Assembly (NCBI GenBank): GCA_964390715.1 | Contig: CAYMIM010000032.1 | Location: 1 to 13,892, forward strand | Direction of reading: 5' to 3' | DNA: 13,892 nucleotides | Origin: JACOVP01 sp964390715 | GTDB lineage: Archaea > Nanobdellota > Nanobdellia > SCGC-AAA011-G17 > UBA489 | Part shown: one piece after another, positions 5,625-12,950 of the stretch | How the letters are laid out: the number at the start of each line of letters is the position of its first letter | Position numbering within the stretch: position 1 is the first letter of the stretch | Notes under the pieces: model-generated | The model's input: only the letters and a program-made list of their open reading frames with translations | The model's database searches: none | What the model was told of the DNA's origin: nothing | Made by a program: the position numbers and the translations under genes

Positions 5625-8600
5625 ACGAACGCACTAAAAATAATACTCGTAAATCTTTTTATATTTGTACTGGGTTTCTCTTTAGGAACTAGCGTATCTG
5701 CGCACAACGGAGGTCATAATGGCTGCTTTGATGGCAACCCCGGTAGCATACCTCCCGGACACAGTGCACCTTGGACAGATCCTGAATGCGCAACAGCTCA
5801 AAATTTAGCTGAGCGTGATGGTTGTGATGTTCGAAATTTAGATGCTCTTAATTTTCAGGGTGGCAATTTAGCTTATGGGGTAGATATCTGCAGACATAAC
5901 CGTGTTTTAGATTGCAATCAGAATGAAATTGTTGGGAATGGGAACTATTTAGATCAACAAGGAGTTATGAATCTTCAATATCATAATGTTGCTGTTAGAA
6001 ATTGTAAAATAAGGAATTATTTTCAGGCAATCTATGAAGGGTACTACCTTTATCCTGTACAACAGTCAGCTATTATAGAAGGTAATACGCTTTTTGATAA
6101 TGGTGTCGGTGTCTACTTGGCGCACGGCATAAATGCGCTTGTGCAAGACAACAATATTTCTGATAATAACGGCGGAGGTATCCAAATAAGTGACAGTACT
6201 AATCCGTTTGTAAAAAATAATAATCTGAATAAGAATGGTCCCTATCCTGATTATGGCGGGATTCTTCTGTTAAATGTTAATAATGGTTTTTTAACACTAA
6301 ACAATATTACTGATAATGGCAGGGGTATTTATTTGCAGGGCTCAACTGGAAATTTTCTTACCAAGAATTATATTAATGCGAGCAAATCTACAGGCATTGC
6401 TTTTTCCTCCGCGAACCAAAATATTGCCAATGAGAATATTGTCTGCTTCAGCGCTTCTTCAGATTTTTATGCGGCATCTACTGTAAACGAAGGCGATGAA
6501 AACACCTGTAATACTACAACCAATTGGAAGGATATAGGTATGCAAGGATGCACTTATCATTGCTCCTGTCTTAGAGATGCGACGACCAGTCTGCCTTATG
6601 CTTACCAACAAGGACCATGGTCATTCAATGTTGAAGAAGTTAATCGAGATGGTTTAGTGCTCAAGAATATAGCCGCTAAGGGTATTTCTAGCTTAGAAAT
6701 TTTAAGCACCCCTAAATTTAAGCTTAACTATGGCAACAATAGAAATCTTGTCGTAGAATTTGATGAACAAAACGATCTACATAATCATAATAGCATAGGT
6801 ATAAAACGAGATGCTCTTCGAGGGAAAGATACGCTCTTTTGGGACTTTGAGAGAAGATTTAATCAGCCAGAGCTTCAAGGAACACTTTGCGTTAGTTATG
6901 ATATGGTTGTACGGTGGAATGCAGAGAAAAATTGTGAGGGGACAAATAGGGATTGTTATAGTTTGGTTCCAAAGGTTTCTTTTAAGTGGATTGATGAAAG
7001 CGGATCGCAGCAATCTTTGGCAAAAGTTACAGCGTACTATAAGGAAGATTTTGGGAAGCAAGGATTAACAAGAACTTCAGATGAAGATAATTTATTAAAT
7101 TTTGGGCTTCACACTTTTGGTTTACAGCCCGTTATTACCTCTGAAGTAGCCTTTTCTGCTATTGTAAATGGCAATAAAGGGAGTTATGATAATATCCATC
7201 CTGCGCGTCCTAAGGAGCAAGTTACGATTCCGGGTTGTCGAGATACTCCTCTAGATTGTTTACATCAGCATTGGCGATGGTCTTCAATTAAGACTCCTTG
7301 GTTAAGTGGTCTTACTTTTGGCGGAATTCCTCCAGCTGTCGATCCCATGAGAGAGCCAAGCAACAATGCCATTATTGCTGAAGCATTAAGAGGGACGCCT
7401 TATCTTGTACCTGGACAATCTATTGATGTGGCTATAGTTAAAGACAACCCAAGCGATCCTAAACCAGATACAGTTAATAGTTTAGTGAATAATGAAAATA
7501 TTGCGGCGATATCTTTTAAAGAGATATGGGTAGTTGATGGATTTGTGTCTGTGCCAGTTCCAAGTGAAGTTCAGTCTGCTATGGACACAGTTGTTTGGTA
7601 CATAGCTTCAGTGCAAAATACAGATCATGCTGTTTTTCACAGACATGGATTTTTTGTTGTGGATGATCAACAGGCAACTAATAGGGGAGCTTTAGTAACG
7701 GTTAGGAATGATCTCACTAATTTTACTCAGTCTTCTGGCAATGTCTCTCAAGTTCTTTTACATCTTGATGAAAGTATAAAGGATCAATACTGGATGGAAA
7801 ATAATAATAGCCTAGCGCCTTCTTTAGGCGTACCATTCTTTTCAGAGCTTGTTAATGCTACAGATCTGTTATTTAGTATAAAGCGGGAGAATACTAGCCT
7901 TGTTGATCCTGTAGAGTCCGCTCTTGGTGGTATTTTATCCGCTGGTCAAGGCATCGTTGCTGAAAGACTGTCTGATGGCGTTGATCATCTTGATTTCTTA
8001 ACACAACTCAATAATTCCGGGTTTCCTGGACTTGAAGGTTATCTCTTTAACTCATCACTGTATCTTAACCTTTCGCTTGAGCATTACCTAACTGCGCTCA
8101 ATGGGACAGATCTCAATGCTTCTCTTGATATCCTTGCTAATTTTAGTGATGCTTGGACTGCGGCTTTTTCTGGGCAGGTCAATGATGCGGATAATGATTT
8201 TATTCCAGATGAGTTCGATAATTGTCAGACTCAATTTAATGATCAATTAGATAGTGATAGAGATACCAGAGGAGATGTTTGTGATATCTGTCCTTTAGAT
8301 AGAACAGACACTTGTAATCTCCAAGAGAATGTAGCGAAGAACCTCAATGATGCCGGAGGTTTATTACAAGTCCCTTCCAATAGGAGTGACATCTTTGTAA
8401 CACAAGGTGCGTTGCGAACTGATAGGACTGTTTTCATCAGCGGTGCTTCTTCACCTAGTAATGCTTTGGCTTATTATAATGCGACGCCCCTTAGTCTCAA
8501 TTATACTTTTGGTCCAAACGAGCGCCTTCTTCAATTTATTATGCCTGCAACGCTTTCATTATCTTATAATGGACTGCCTTTCTTTAATGAAGCGAATTTA

Positions 8601-9131
8601 GATCTTTTTGTCTTCAATAGTGCAAGCCAGACTTTTGAGCCACAGGGAAGTCAATGCGATACCCAACTTAAACGTTGTTCCTTAGAGGTTACTTCCCTGT
8701 CATCCGTTATCTTAGGAGAATTCCCTGAGAATAGCACACTTCTTCGTATGCGAGGGACACCACGGATAGGACAGTCCATAACTGTTAAGTTAAGTGATCA
8801 TGGCAATCCAAACACTCCTTATATCGTTCTGATGTCAGTCACAGGAACAACTCCTGGTATTCCCATAGGTGATAGTCGTGTTATCCCTCTCAATTATGAC
8901 GGTGTCTTTGAAGGCTCGCTTTATTTCCCAACCGCGTTAGGATTGCAAAACTCCCAAAGTACATTAGACAACCAGGGAAACGCGGTAGCGTCTTGGAGCA
9001 TCCCTAATCTCCCATTGTTAGCCGGTCTCAAAGTCTCTTTTGCTTTCGTTACGTTAGATCTCACGCAGCCGCAATTGCCAAAGCTCATAAAAAGTATCTC
9101 TGATTCAGTAACAGTAACTTTAGTGCCTTAA
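5625..9131 (+). CDS. Large secreted surface protein (parallel beta-helix, TSP3, shared C-terminal domain) with apparent ACG start
   Basis: A 1168-residue exported protein. Residues 1-29 form a signal peptide (MNALKIILVNLFIFVLGFSL with a VSA-H cleavage-like site) seen only when translation starts upstream of the first in-frame ATG, 5967. From ACG 5625 to 5967 the frame is open and contains no ATG, GTG or TTG. Residues about 80-280 are a right-handed parallel beta-helix of the NosD/PbH1 type, with repeated Asn-rich rungs such as IIEGNTLFDNGVGVYLAHG and LTLNNITDNGRGIYLQGS. An uncharacterised middle region carries CLHQHWRW (545-552), a possible metal or ligand site. A thrombospondin type 3 calcium-binding stretch lies at 853-897 (DADNDFIPDEFDNC, DSDRDTRGDVCDICP). 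The C-terminal domain at 1043-1168 matches that of the 920-residue protein (GD-x-R-x-IPLNYD, SIPN). Probably a glycosylated cell-surface protein; adhesion or matrix binding is inference. The small secreted gene follows after 47 nt. Confidence 0.88.
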   Translation, partial: TNALKIILVNLFIFVLGFSLGTSVSAHNGGHNGCFDGNPGSIPPGHSAPWTDPECATAQNLAERDGCDVRNLDALNFQGGNLAYGVDICRHNRVLDCNQNEIVGNGNYLDQQGVMNLQYHNVAVRNCKIRNYFQAIYEGYYLYPVQQSAIIEGNTLFDNGVGVYLAHGINALVQDNNISDNNGGGIQISDSTNPFVKNNNLNKNGPYPDYGGILLLNVNNGFLTLNNITDNGRGIYLQGSTGNFLTKNYINASKSTGIAFSSANQNIANENIVCFSASSDFYAASTVNEGDENTCNTTTNWKDIGMQGCTYHCSCLRDATTSLPYAYQQGPWSFNVEEVNRDGLVLKNIAAKGISSLEILSTPKFKLNYGNNRNLVVEFDEQNDLHNHNSIGIKRDALRGKDTLFWDFERRFNQPELQGTLCVSYDMVVRWNAEKNCEGTNRDCYSLVPKVSFKWIDESGSQQSLAKVTAYYKEDFGKQGLTRTSDEDNLLNFGLHTFGLQPVITSEVAFSAIVNGNKGSYDNIHPARPKEQVTIPGCRDTPLDCLHQHWRWSSIKTPWLSGLTFGGIPPAVDPMREPSNNAIIAEALRGTPYLVPGQSIDVAIVKDNPSDPKPDTVNSLVNNENIAAISFKEIWVVDGFVSVPVPSEVQSAMDTVVWYIASVQNTDHAVFHRHGFFVVDDQQATNRGALVTVRNDLTNFTQSSGNVSQVLLHLDESIKDQYWMENNNSLAPSLGVPFFSELVNATDLLFSIKRENTSLVDPVESALGGILSAGQGIVAERLSDGVDHLDFLTQLNNSGFPGLEGYLFNSSLYLNLSLEHYLTALNGTDLNASLDILANFSDAWTAAFSGQVNDADNDFIPDEFDNCQTQFNDQLDSDRDTRGDVCDICPLDRTDTCNLQENVAKNLNDAGGLLQVPSNRSDIFVTQGALRTDRTVFISGASSPSNALAYYNATPLSLNYTFGPNERLLQFIMPATLSLSYNGLPFFNEANLDLFVFNSASQTFEPQGSQCDTQLKRCSLEVTSLSSVILGEFPENSTLLRMRGTPRIGQSITVKLSDHGNPNTPYIVLMSVTGTTPGIPIGDSRVIPLNYDGVFEGSLYFPTALGLQNSQSTLDNQGNAVASWSIPNLPLLAGLKVSFAFVTLDLTQPQLPKLIKSISDSVTVTLVP

Positions 9132-9135
9132 ACAG

Positions 9136-9147
9136 ATATATTTTTAT
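9136..9147 (+). promoter_or_regulatory. Possible TATA box before the 97-residue secreted protein gene
   Basis: An AT-only stretch (ATATATTTTTAT) lies about 37 nt before ATG 9179, so the small gene may have its own start in addition to read-through from the large gene upstream. AGGAG at 9170-9174 gives a normally spaced ribosome binding site. Confidence 0.35.
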
Positions 9148-9178
9148 AGAGAAGAGGATAAAGAAGACAGGAGTAACC

Positions 9179-9472
9179 ATGAAAAAAAGCATCTCAATAT
9201 TCATCATCAGTCTTTTTCTAGTAGGTCTTGTTATAGCCGCTGAAACAGAAGAGCAAGGTACTACAGAAACATCGCAAGTAAATACAGATGATCAAAGTAT
9301 ACAAGGAGAAAAAAGTCCAGAAACTCCAGAGGAGAAAGCTGCGCGACTGATAAATATTTTACTTACCGATGAGCAACAGGCTGAATTAGAAACATTGCCA
9401 AAAGATCCTTTAGAAGCTATAGCGTTTGTCGCGCGGCAGCGATTCAATCAACAACAAGTGAAAGAAGAATAA
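9179..9472 (+). CDS. Small secreted protein, 97 residues, paralogue of the 3258-3004 protein
   Basis: ATG 9179 is preceded by AGGAG at normal distance. The product begins MKKSISIFIISLFLVGLVIA-AE, a Sec signal peptide with a likely cut near residue 20. An acidic, Thr/Gln/Glu-rich region follows, then the conserved C-terminal segment LINILLTDEQQAELETLP-KDPLEAI shared with the 84-residue protein at 3258-3004, then a basic/Gln-rich tail. It follows the 1168-residue surface protein by 47 nt on the same strand and converges with the lipoprotein gene ending at 9487. I do not recognise the family. The repeated placement of such genes after large surface proteins suggests an accessory of export, anchoring or assembly, but this is inference. 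Confidence 0.8.
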   Translation: MKKSISIFIISLFLVGLVIAAETEEQGTTETSQVNTDDQSIQGEKSPETPEEKAARLINILLTDEQQAELETLPKDPLEAIAFVARQRFNQQQVKEE

Positions 9473-9486
9473 TAGTGATCAGAGAT

Positions 9487-10329
9487 CTAACGTTCTTTAT
9501 CAGGTCCAATGGTATGAGCGACATGGAAGAAGAGCGCGGAAGGTTCATCATCATTACCAAAAACGCCTTGCTCAGAACCTAACATGAATTCAATGCGTTC
9601 GCCATCAAAAATTTTCCAGTAAATGCCTGCTCGTTGACTGCCTAGTTTGAAGTCAATACTAGAATGAAAGCGATCTCCAAAAAGAAGTCGTGTAGGTCCA
9701 TCAGAAATACTCGCTAGTCCTTTCATCGCTCCCTGATAAACTCTTGCGACATCGCTTTTACCTTTTTCTAAAAATAATTTACGTAGGGGGCGCCAGAGCT
9801 TGCCTAAAGCGACATTTTTCTTATTAGGATCATCTGAAGTTAAACTGGGTTGTACATACCAGCTCTCATCTAGGAAAGAAAGAGGTCTATCTGATTCAGA
9901 AGACTCTCGTGCATAAGGATCATGAGGTTGAGAATAAACACTAAGGGGGAGAATGGAAAACAATTGGAATTGCACTGCTTGTTGATTAGAGAAAGGAGAA
10001 GCTGGTTGTGTGCTCACAGAAAAAGGGCCTACAGCGTAAGGTTTCTGAGGATCTTGGGGGTCTTGAGGAGGTAAAGGGGAAGAAAAGTAAGCGTGCTCAT
10101 CAGGTGACGGTCCATGCGTAAGTGTTTCCAAAGAAGGATTCACGGAGATTTTCGTTGGAGAAGATGATAAAACAAGTTCTTCTGTAATGCTAGAATCAAC
10201 TCGAGGTTGAGAATGTAGAGAATGTAAAGAATGTAAAGCCGCTAATCCTGTATCTTGCTGGTAGTGCAGTGGCTGACAAGAACTTAAGAGTCCCAACCCC
10301 ATTCCCAACAAATACTGTCTTGCTTTCGT
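9487..10329 (-). CDS. Putative lipoprotein, 280 residues, with apparent ACG start
   Basis: Translation from ACG 10329 gives MKARQYLLGMGLGLLSSC, a lipoprotein signal with basic n-region and lipobox LSSC (Cys18). The canonical alternatives TTG 10311, TTG 10308 and ATG 10302 all remove the basic residues. The ACG is bounded upstream by an in-frame TAG at 10344-10342 and preceded by GAAGGCGAC, which ends 4 nt before it. After the cysteine comes a low-complexity stretch with three LHS triplets (about 32-40) and a Pro/Ser/Gln-rich linker (QDPQDPQKP) to about residue 120. The more ordered C-terminal half has DESWYVQPSL, a Lys/Arg-rich helix (KLWRPLRKLFLEKGK), then beta-rich segments (RLLFGDRFHSSIDFKLG, AGIYWKIFDGERIEFMLG, SALFFHVAHTIG). 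I do not recognise the family. It starts 43 nt after the K+ channel gene on the same strand and converges with the small secreted gene ending at 9472. Confidence 0.75.
   Translation of the reverse strand, partial: TKARQYLLGMGLGLLSSCQPLHYQQDTGLAALHSLHSLHSQPRVDSSITEELVLSSSPTKISVNPSLETLTHGPSPDEHAYFSSPLPPQDPQDPQKPYAVGPFSVSTQPASPFSNQQAVQFQLFSILPLSVYSQPHDPYARESSESDRPLSFLDESWYVQPSLTSDDPNKKNVALGKLWRPLRKLFLEKGKSDVARVYQGAMKGLASISDGPTRLLFGDRFHSSIDFKLGSQRAGIYWKIFDGERIEFMLGSEQGVFGNDDEPSALFFHVAHTIGPDKER
10211..10237 (-). repeat. Three tandem 9-nt units inside the lipoprotein gene
   Basis: Three consecutive copies of GAATGTARA (plus strand; last bases ga, aa, aa) encode three Leu-His-Ser triplets just after the signal sequence. 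In-frame short repeats of this kind usually vary in copy number by slippage without breaking the frame. Confidence 0.7.
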
Positions 10330-10333
10330 AACT

Positions 10334-10342
10334 GTCGCCTTC
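10334..10342 (-). promoter_or_regulatory. Shine-Dalgarno-like GAAGGCGAC selecting the ACG start at 10329
   Basis: GAAGGCGAC matches the Shine-Dalgarno core GGAGGTGAT at six of nine positions and ends four bases (AGTT) before ACG, the same spacing as the two GGGGGGAT elements elsewhere in the window. Confidence 0.5.
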
Positions 10343-10368
10343 TAAATTGAGGTCATCCCTCATAAGTA

Positions 10369-10378
10369 TTTACTATAT
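10369..10378 (-). promoter_or_regulatory. TATA-like element of the lipoprotein gene
   Basis: ATATAGTAAA on the minus strand begins exactly 49 nt before ACG 10329. It overlaps the stop codon of the K+ channel gene, so the lipoprotein gene probably has its own promoter despite following closely on the same strand. Confidence 0.45.
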
Positions 10379-11230
10379 ATACTTCTTATACCCTAAATAC
10401 TTATTTAAAAGAGTTTTGGTTGAGCTTAAAAGGAGCTTGAGCTCGTTGAATTGCTGCCGTAATTCCACGATGCCATGGTAATGGTCAACAAACAGCTGCA
10501 AGGATCCATAGATAGTGGACAAGGTTTCCGCTACGTGTTCTCTGTCCAATTCAAGCTTTCTCTGGTCAACAAGGTCAAAAAATTGCACAGCTTTCTGTAA
10601 GGCGGATGTCATGCCAACAATAAGCAAATCCAATTGGTTAAAGTCCAGTGTTTTGACATATTCAGAGGATTCTCGCTTCGGATTCAAGATCAATTGGTTT
10701 AAGTCTTGCAATGCCTTCGAGAGGGAGTAAAAATGCACCCAGCTTTCTTTGATGCTGCGTTTCGTGATCATGCCTTGATGTACTTTGTCCATGACTTTAT
10801 TCATGTCAATGGTAAACTGGTTGATAGAGGATCTTACTCTGCTGAGTTTTTCATCGTGGGAGATGGAATACACTTCTTCTAAGATAATCTCCTGTTTGAC
10901 AGACACTAATTTCGCGATGAGCATGCCAAAGAGCAGCAACCCCATAATAGCTTCAATTACCGCCACAAAACGGGCGAATCCTAGGGGAAAGATGTCTCCA
11001 TAGCCTTGTGAAGCGGACACTGCCGTGATAAAGCTAAAGTATTGCGTCAAGAAAAAACCATCAATGCCAGGTTGTACAACTTTGCCTCTATACAAGATAG
11101 TATCCGAGACTAAAGTTATAGAAAAATAAACGCAACCCAGTAAAAACATGAAGATAATCCAGAACAAAAGCACTTCTTTGAACGACGCTCTATCGATCAC
11201 GCGCACCAGTTTTTTTCCTAACGCATCCAT
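10373..11230 (-). CDS. Two-helix potassium channel-like membrane protein (Ion_trans_2 type)
   Basis: A 285-residue protein with the TM-pore-TM plan of simple K+ channels: TM1 at about 20-40, pore helix and filter at about 62-82 (SFITAVSASQGYGDIFP), TM2 at about 86-108 (VIEAIMGLLLFGMLIAKLV). The usual filter is TVGYGD or TIGYGD; here it reads SQGYGD (residues 74-79), with Ser for the first Thr and Gln for Val/Ile. The remaining 175 residues are cytoplasmic and predicted helical by eye, ending in Leu/Lys-rich heptad-like segments. There is no Rossmann GxGxxG motif, so this is not an RCK-gated channel. It would form a tetramer in the cell membrane; conduction and selectivity are unproven with this filter. 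The ATG at 11230 has a TATA element about 28 nt upstream and no Shine-Dalgarno, as for a leaderless message. Confidence 0.82.
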   Translation of the reverse strand: MDALGKKLVRVIDRASFKEVLLFWIIFMFLLGCVYFSITLVSDTILYRGKVVQPGIDGFFLTQYFSFITAVSASQGYGDIFPLGFARFVAVIEAIMGLLLFGMLIAKLVSVKQEIILEEVYSISHDEKLSRVRSSINQFTIDMNKVMDKVHQGMITKRSIKESWVHFYSLSKALQDLNQLILNPKRESSEYVKTLDFNQLDLLIVGMTSALQKAVQFFDLVDQRKLELDREHVAETLSTIYGSLQLFVDHYHGIVELRQQFNELKLLLSSTKTLLNKYLGYKKYI

Positions 11231-11253
11231 AAGAAGTCATCAGAACAGAACTT

Positions 11254-11263
11254 GCTTAAATAG
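11254..11263 (-). promoter_or_regulatory. TATA box of the K+ channel-like gene
   Basis: CTATTTAAGC on the minus strand is centred about 28 nt from ATG 11230, which fits leaderless transcription. It lies between this gene and the end of the membrane protein gene at 11272. Confidence 0.6.
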
Positions 11264-11271
11264 CTTGCTAC

Positions 11272-11829
11272 TTATTTTCGTAACTTCTTAATGCTAATGA
11301 TTATCAACAAGACTAATTCAATGAAAATAACTACAACACGCATAATCTTGCTCATGTTCGAGAAGTAGCGCATAGTGCCATAAGCGACTAACAGAATGCC
11401 GCCAAACATGGCTCCTGACCCAACTACTTCAAAGCTAATGAATAACCCAAAGATAATTGCCAACAGTCCTAAAGGAGTGACAATGTAAAACACATTTCTA
11501 TTGTATTTCTGTAGTGCTTGATCGTAGTCTCGTTGGCAGTAGTTGCATTCCTTGAAACTAGTCTGGCATCCTTTCCCATCAACATTGTAGTCAGGCGTGC
11601 CTTTCGCGTCAAAACATTGGTCAATAAGGGTTCGTTCTTGGGCAGTTAAATTATAGGGTGAGCATTGTTCTGGATATTGAGGATAAGTTTTTTCAAAATA
11701 AGGTCTTGCGGATTGTTTGCAGAAATCATCATACTTCGGTTCTACATACAACGCGTCAACCAGAAGTCCAACAAAGAAAGCTGACAATAACGCTAACGCG
11801 ACAACCATCGCTACTTCTTTGATTTTCAT
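11272..11829 (-). CDS. Four-helix membrane protein with a six-cysteine external loop, unknown function
   Basis: The start is placed at ATG 11829 (MKIKEVAMVVALALL), because a TATA-like GTTTAAAAG lies about 27 nt upstream of it; the in-frame ATG at 11874 lies upstream of that TATA element and could not be on the transcript. The 185-residue product has TM1 at about 6-27, a soluble loop of some 85 residues with six cysteines (37, 56, 72, 88, 95, 98), and three more hydrophobic helices at about 113-136, 140-158 and 162-181, ending in KKLRK. By the positive-inside rule the short basic N-terminus and the KKLRK tail would be cytoplasmic and the Cys-rich loop outside, where it could form three disulfides. 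CNYC (95-98) could alternatively bind a metal. I do not recognise the family. Confidence 0.75.
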   Translation of the reverse strand: MKIKEVAMVVALALLSAFFVGLLVDALYVEPKYDDFCKQSARPYFEKTYPQYPEQCSPYNLTAQERTLIDQCFDAKGTPDYNVDGKGCQTSFKECNYCQRDYDQALQKYNRNVFYIVTPLGLLAIIFGLFISFEVVGSGAMFGGILLVAYGTMRYFSNMSKIMRVVVIFIELVLLIIISIKKLRK

Positions 11830-11851
11830 AGAAATATAAAAGAGATGTAAA

Positions 11852-11860
11852 CTTTTAAAC
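11852..11860 (-). promoter_or_regulatory. TATA box of the four-helix membrane protein gene
   Basis: GTTTAAAAG on the minus strand is centred about 27 nt from ATG 11829. This spacing is the main reason for choosing that ATG over the upstream one at 11874. Confidence 0.55.
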
Positions 11861-11910
11861 CTTTGCTTTATCACAATGTTGTTAAAAATCTACAAGAGTA
11901 TACATGTTCA

Positions 11911-12924
11911 TTATTCCTTTTGCTCCAAGAGTTCTTGCAACTTCTGCTGTAGTTCTTGTTTATTTGGCAGATAGAGTTTATATTTTGAAACAAAGAGATT
12001 ATTGCTAATGCCTCCAAGAGCGTATTCCACTTCAATATGTTTGTGAGCGGATAAAATAATTCCTATGGGTGGATTGTCTTCCGAAGCGTTTTCCTCTTTC
12101 GCGAAATAATTCAGATAAAGATTCATTTGCCCGACATCCGCTGGTGTTGCCTCTCCGATTTTTAAGTCAATAAGAACAAAACATCGTAATATTCTATGAT
12201 AAAAAACTAAATCAACGTAAAAATGCTTGTCACCGAGAGAAATTCTATGCTGTCTACCGACAAATGTAAATCCTTTTCCCAATTCAAGAAGAAACAGCTG
12301 TAGATTGTCAATGATATTTTGTTCCAGTCCCTTTTCATTATAGTGTTCTCGAATATTGAGGAACTCCAAGATATAAGGGTCTTTGATGATGTCTTCTGGC
12401 TTCTGCGCTCTATTTCCTTTTTTTGCTAGAGCGAGAACCTCTTTTTTATTTCTGCTTAGAGCAAATCGCTGGAATAGCGCTGAATTCACCTGTCTTTTCA
12501 GTTCTCGAAAGCTCCACTTCTCCACGATACACTGTTTTTCATAGAATTGCCTTTCTCCATCATTCTCTAAACCGAGTAAAGTAGTATAGTGGCTCCAAGT
12601 CAATTTTCCAGACGTCTGGAATTTCTTATCGATAAGATAAAACTGCCTCATAAGGTAGACATTACTTTTACTAAATCCCTTGCCATATTTTAGTCTTAGG
12701 TCTCTTGAAAGCCTATGTAGAAGAGATGATCCATATTCTGCCTTTTCTTCTCCTTTTTGTTCATATTCAACGATTTGTTTGCCAATCTCCCAATAAGTTT
12801 TTATCAATATCTGACTGATGAAGTCTAATGTCTTTGTTCTGCCTTCTGTAAGGATTTGTCCTATAGTATTAACAAGAAGAGTATAAGGTTTCTTTGGAGT
12901 AAGACGATTGTTGTTGAAGCTCAT
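11911..12924 (-). CDS. DUF1016/YhcG-type PD-(D/E)XK nuclease family protein
   Basis: A 337-residue protein with the two-domain plan of the DUF1016 (YhcG) family. The N-terminal helical part at about 15-155 includes ILIKTYWEIGKQIVEYEQ, YGSSLLHRLSRDL, GFSKSNVYLMRQFY, LTWSHYTTLLGL and QFYEKQCIVEKWSFRELKRQ, all typical of the family. The C-terminal nuclease-like domain at about 175-325 has GKGFTFVGRQHRI, FYVDLVFYHR with Asp238, CFVLIDLKIGEATPADVGQM with Asp253 and Lys255, LYLNYF and PPIGIILSAHK. Asp238, Asp253 and Lys255 fit the PD-(D/E)XK core. Family length is close to usual, so the gene appears intact. The family is widespread in bacteria and archaea; its biological role is not settled, with links to mobile elements and DNA metabolism proposed. 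No restriction-modification or toxin-antitoxin partner is next to it here. A TATA-like element at 12951-12960 is about 31 nt from the ATG. Confidence 0.92.
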   Translation of the reverse strand: MSFNNNRLTPKKPYTLLVNTIGQILTEGRTKTLDFISQILIKTYWEIGKQIVEYEQKGEEKAEYGSSLLHRLSRDLRLKYGKGFSKSNVYLMRQFYLIDKKFQTSGKLTWSHYTTLLGLENDGERQFYEKQCIVEKWSFRELKRQVNSALFQRFALSRNKKEVLALAKKGNRAQKPEDIIKDPYILEFLNIREHYNEKGLEQNIIDNLQLFLLELGKGFTFVGRQHRISLGDKHFYVDLVFYHRILRCFVLIDLKIGEATPADVGQMNLYLNYFAKEENASEDNPPIGIILSAHKHIEVEYALGGISNNLFVSKYKLYLPNKQELQQKLQELLEQKE

Positions 12925-12950
12925 AAGAGAATAGAATACCTGTTAAGGCA

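Noticed and set aside
5967..9131. ATG 5967 as the start of the large beta-helix protein.
   Set aside because: It would discard a clear signal peptide and the first beta-helix rungs; the open frame and export signal continue to ACG 5625, and no TATA or Shine-Dalgarno fits 5967.
9473..9486. A bidirectional terminator between the convergent genes ending at 9472 and 9487.
   Set aside because: Only 14 bases separate the stops, with a weak GATC repeat and no stem or T-run.
5625..10329. Reassignment of ACG to Met throughout the genome.
   Set aside because: ACG occurs at many internal positions of these genes where Thr fits (for example in the beta-helix protein), so only the initiation codon would be read unusually.
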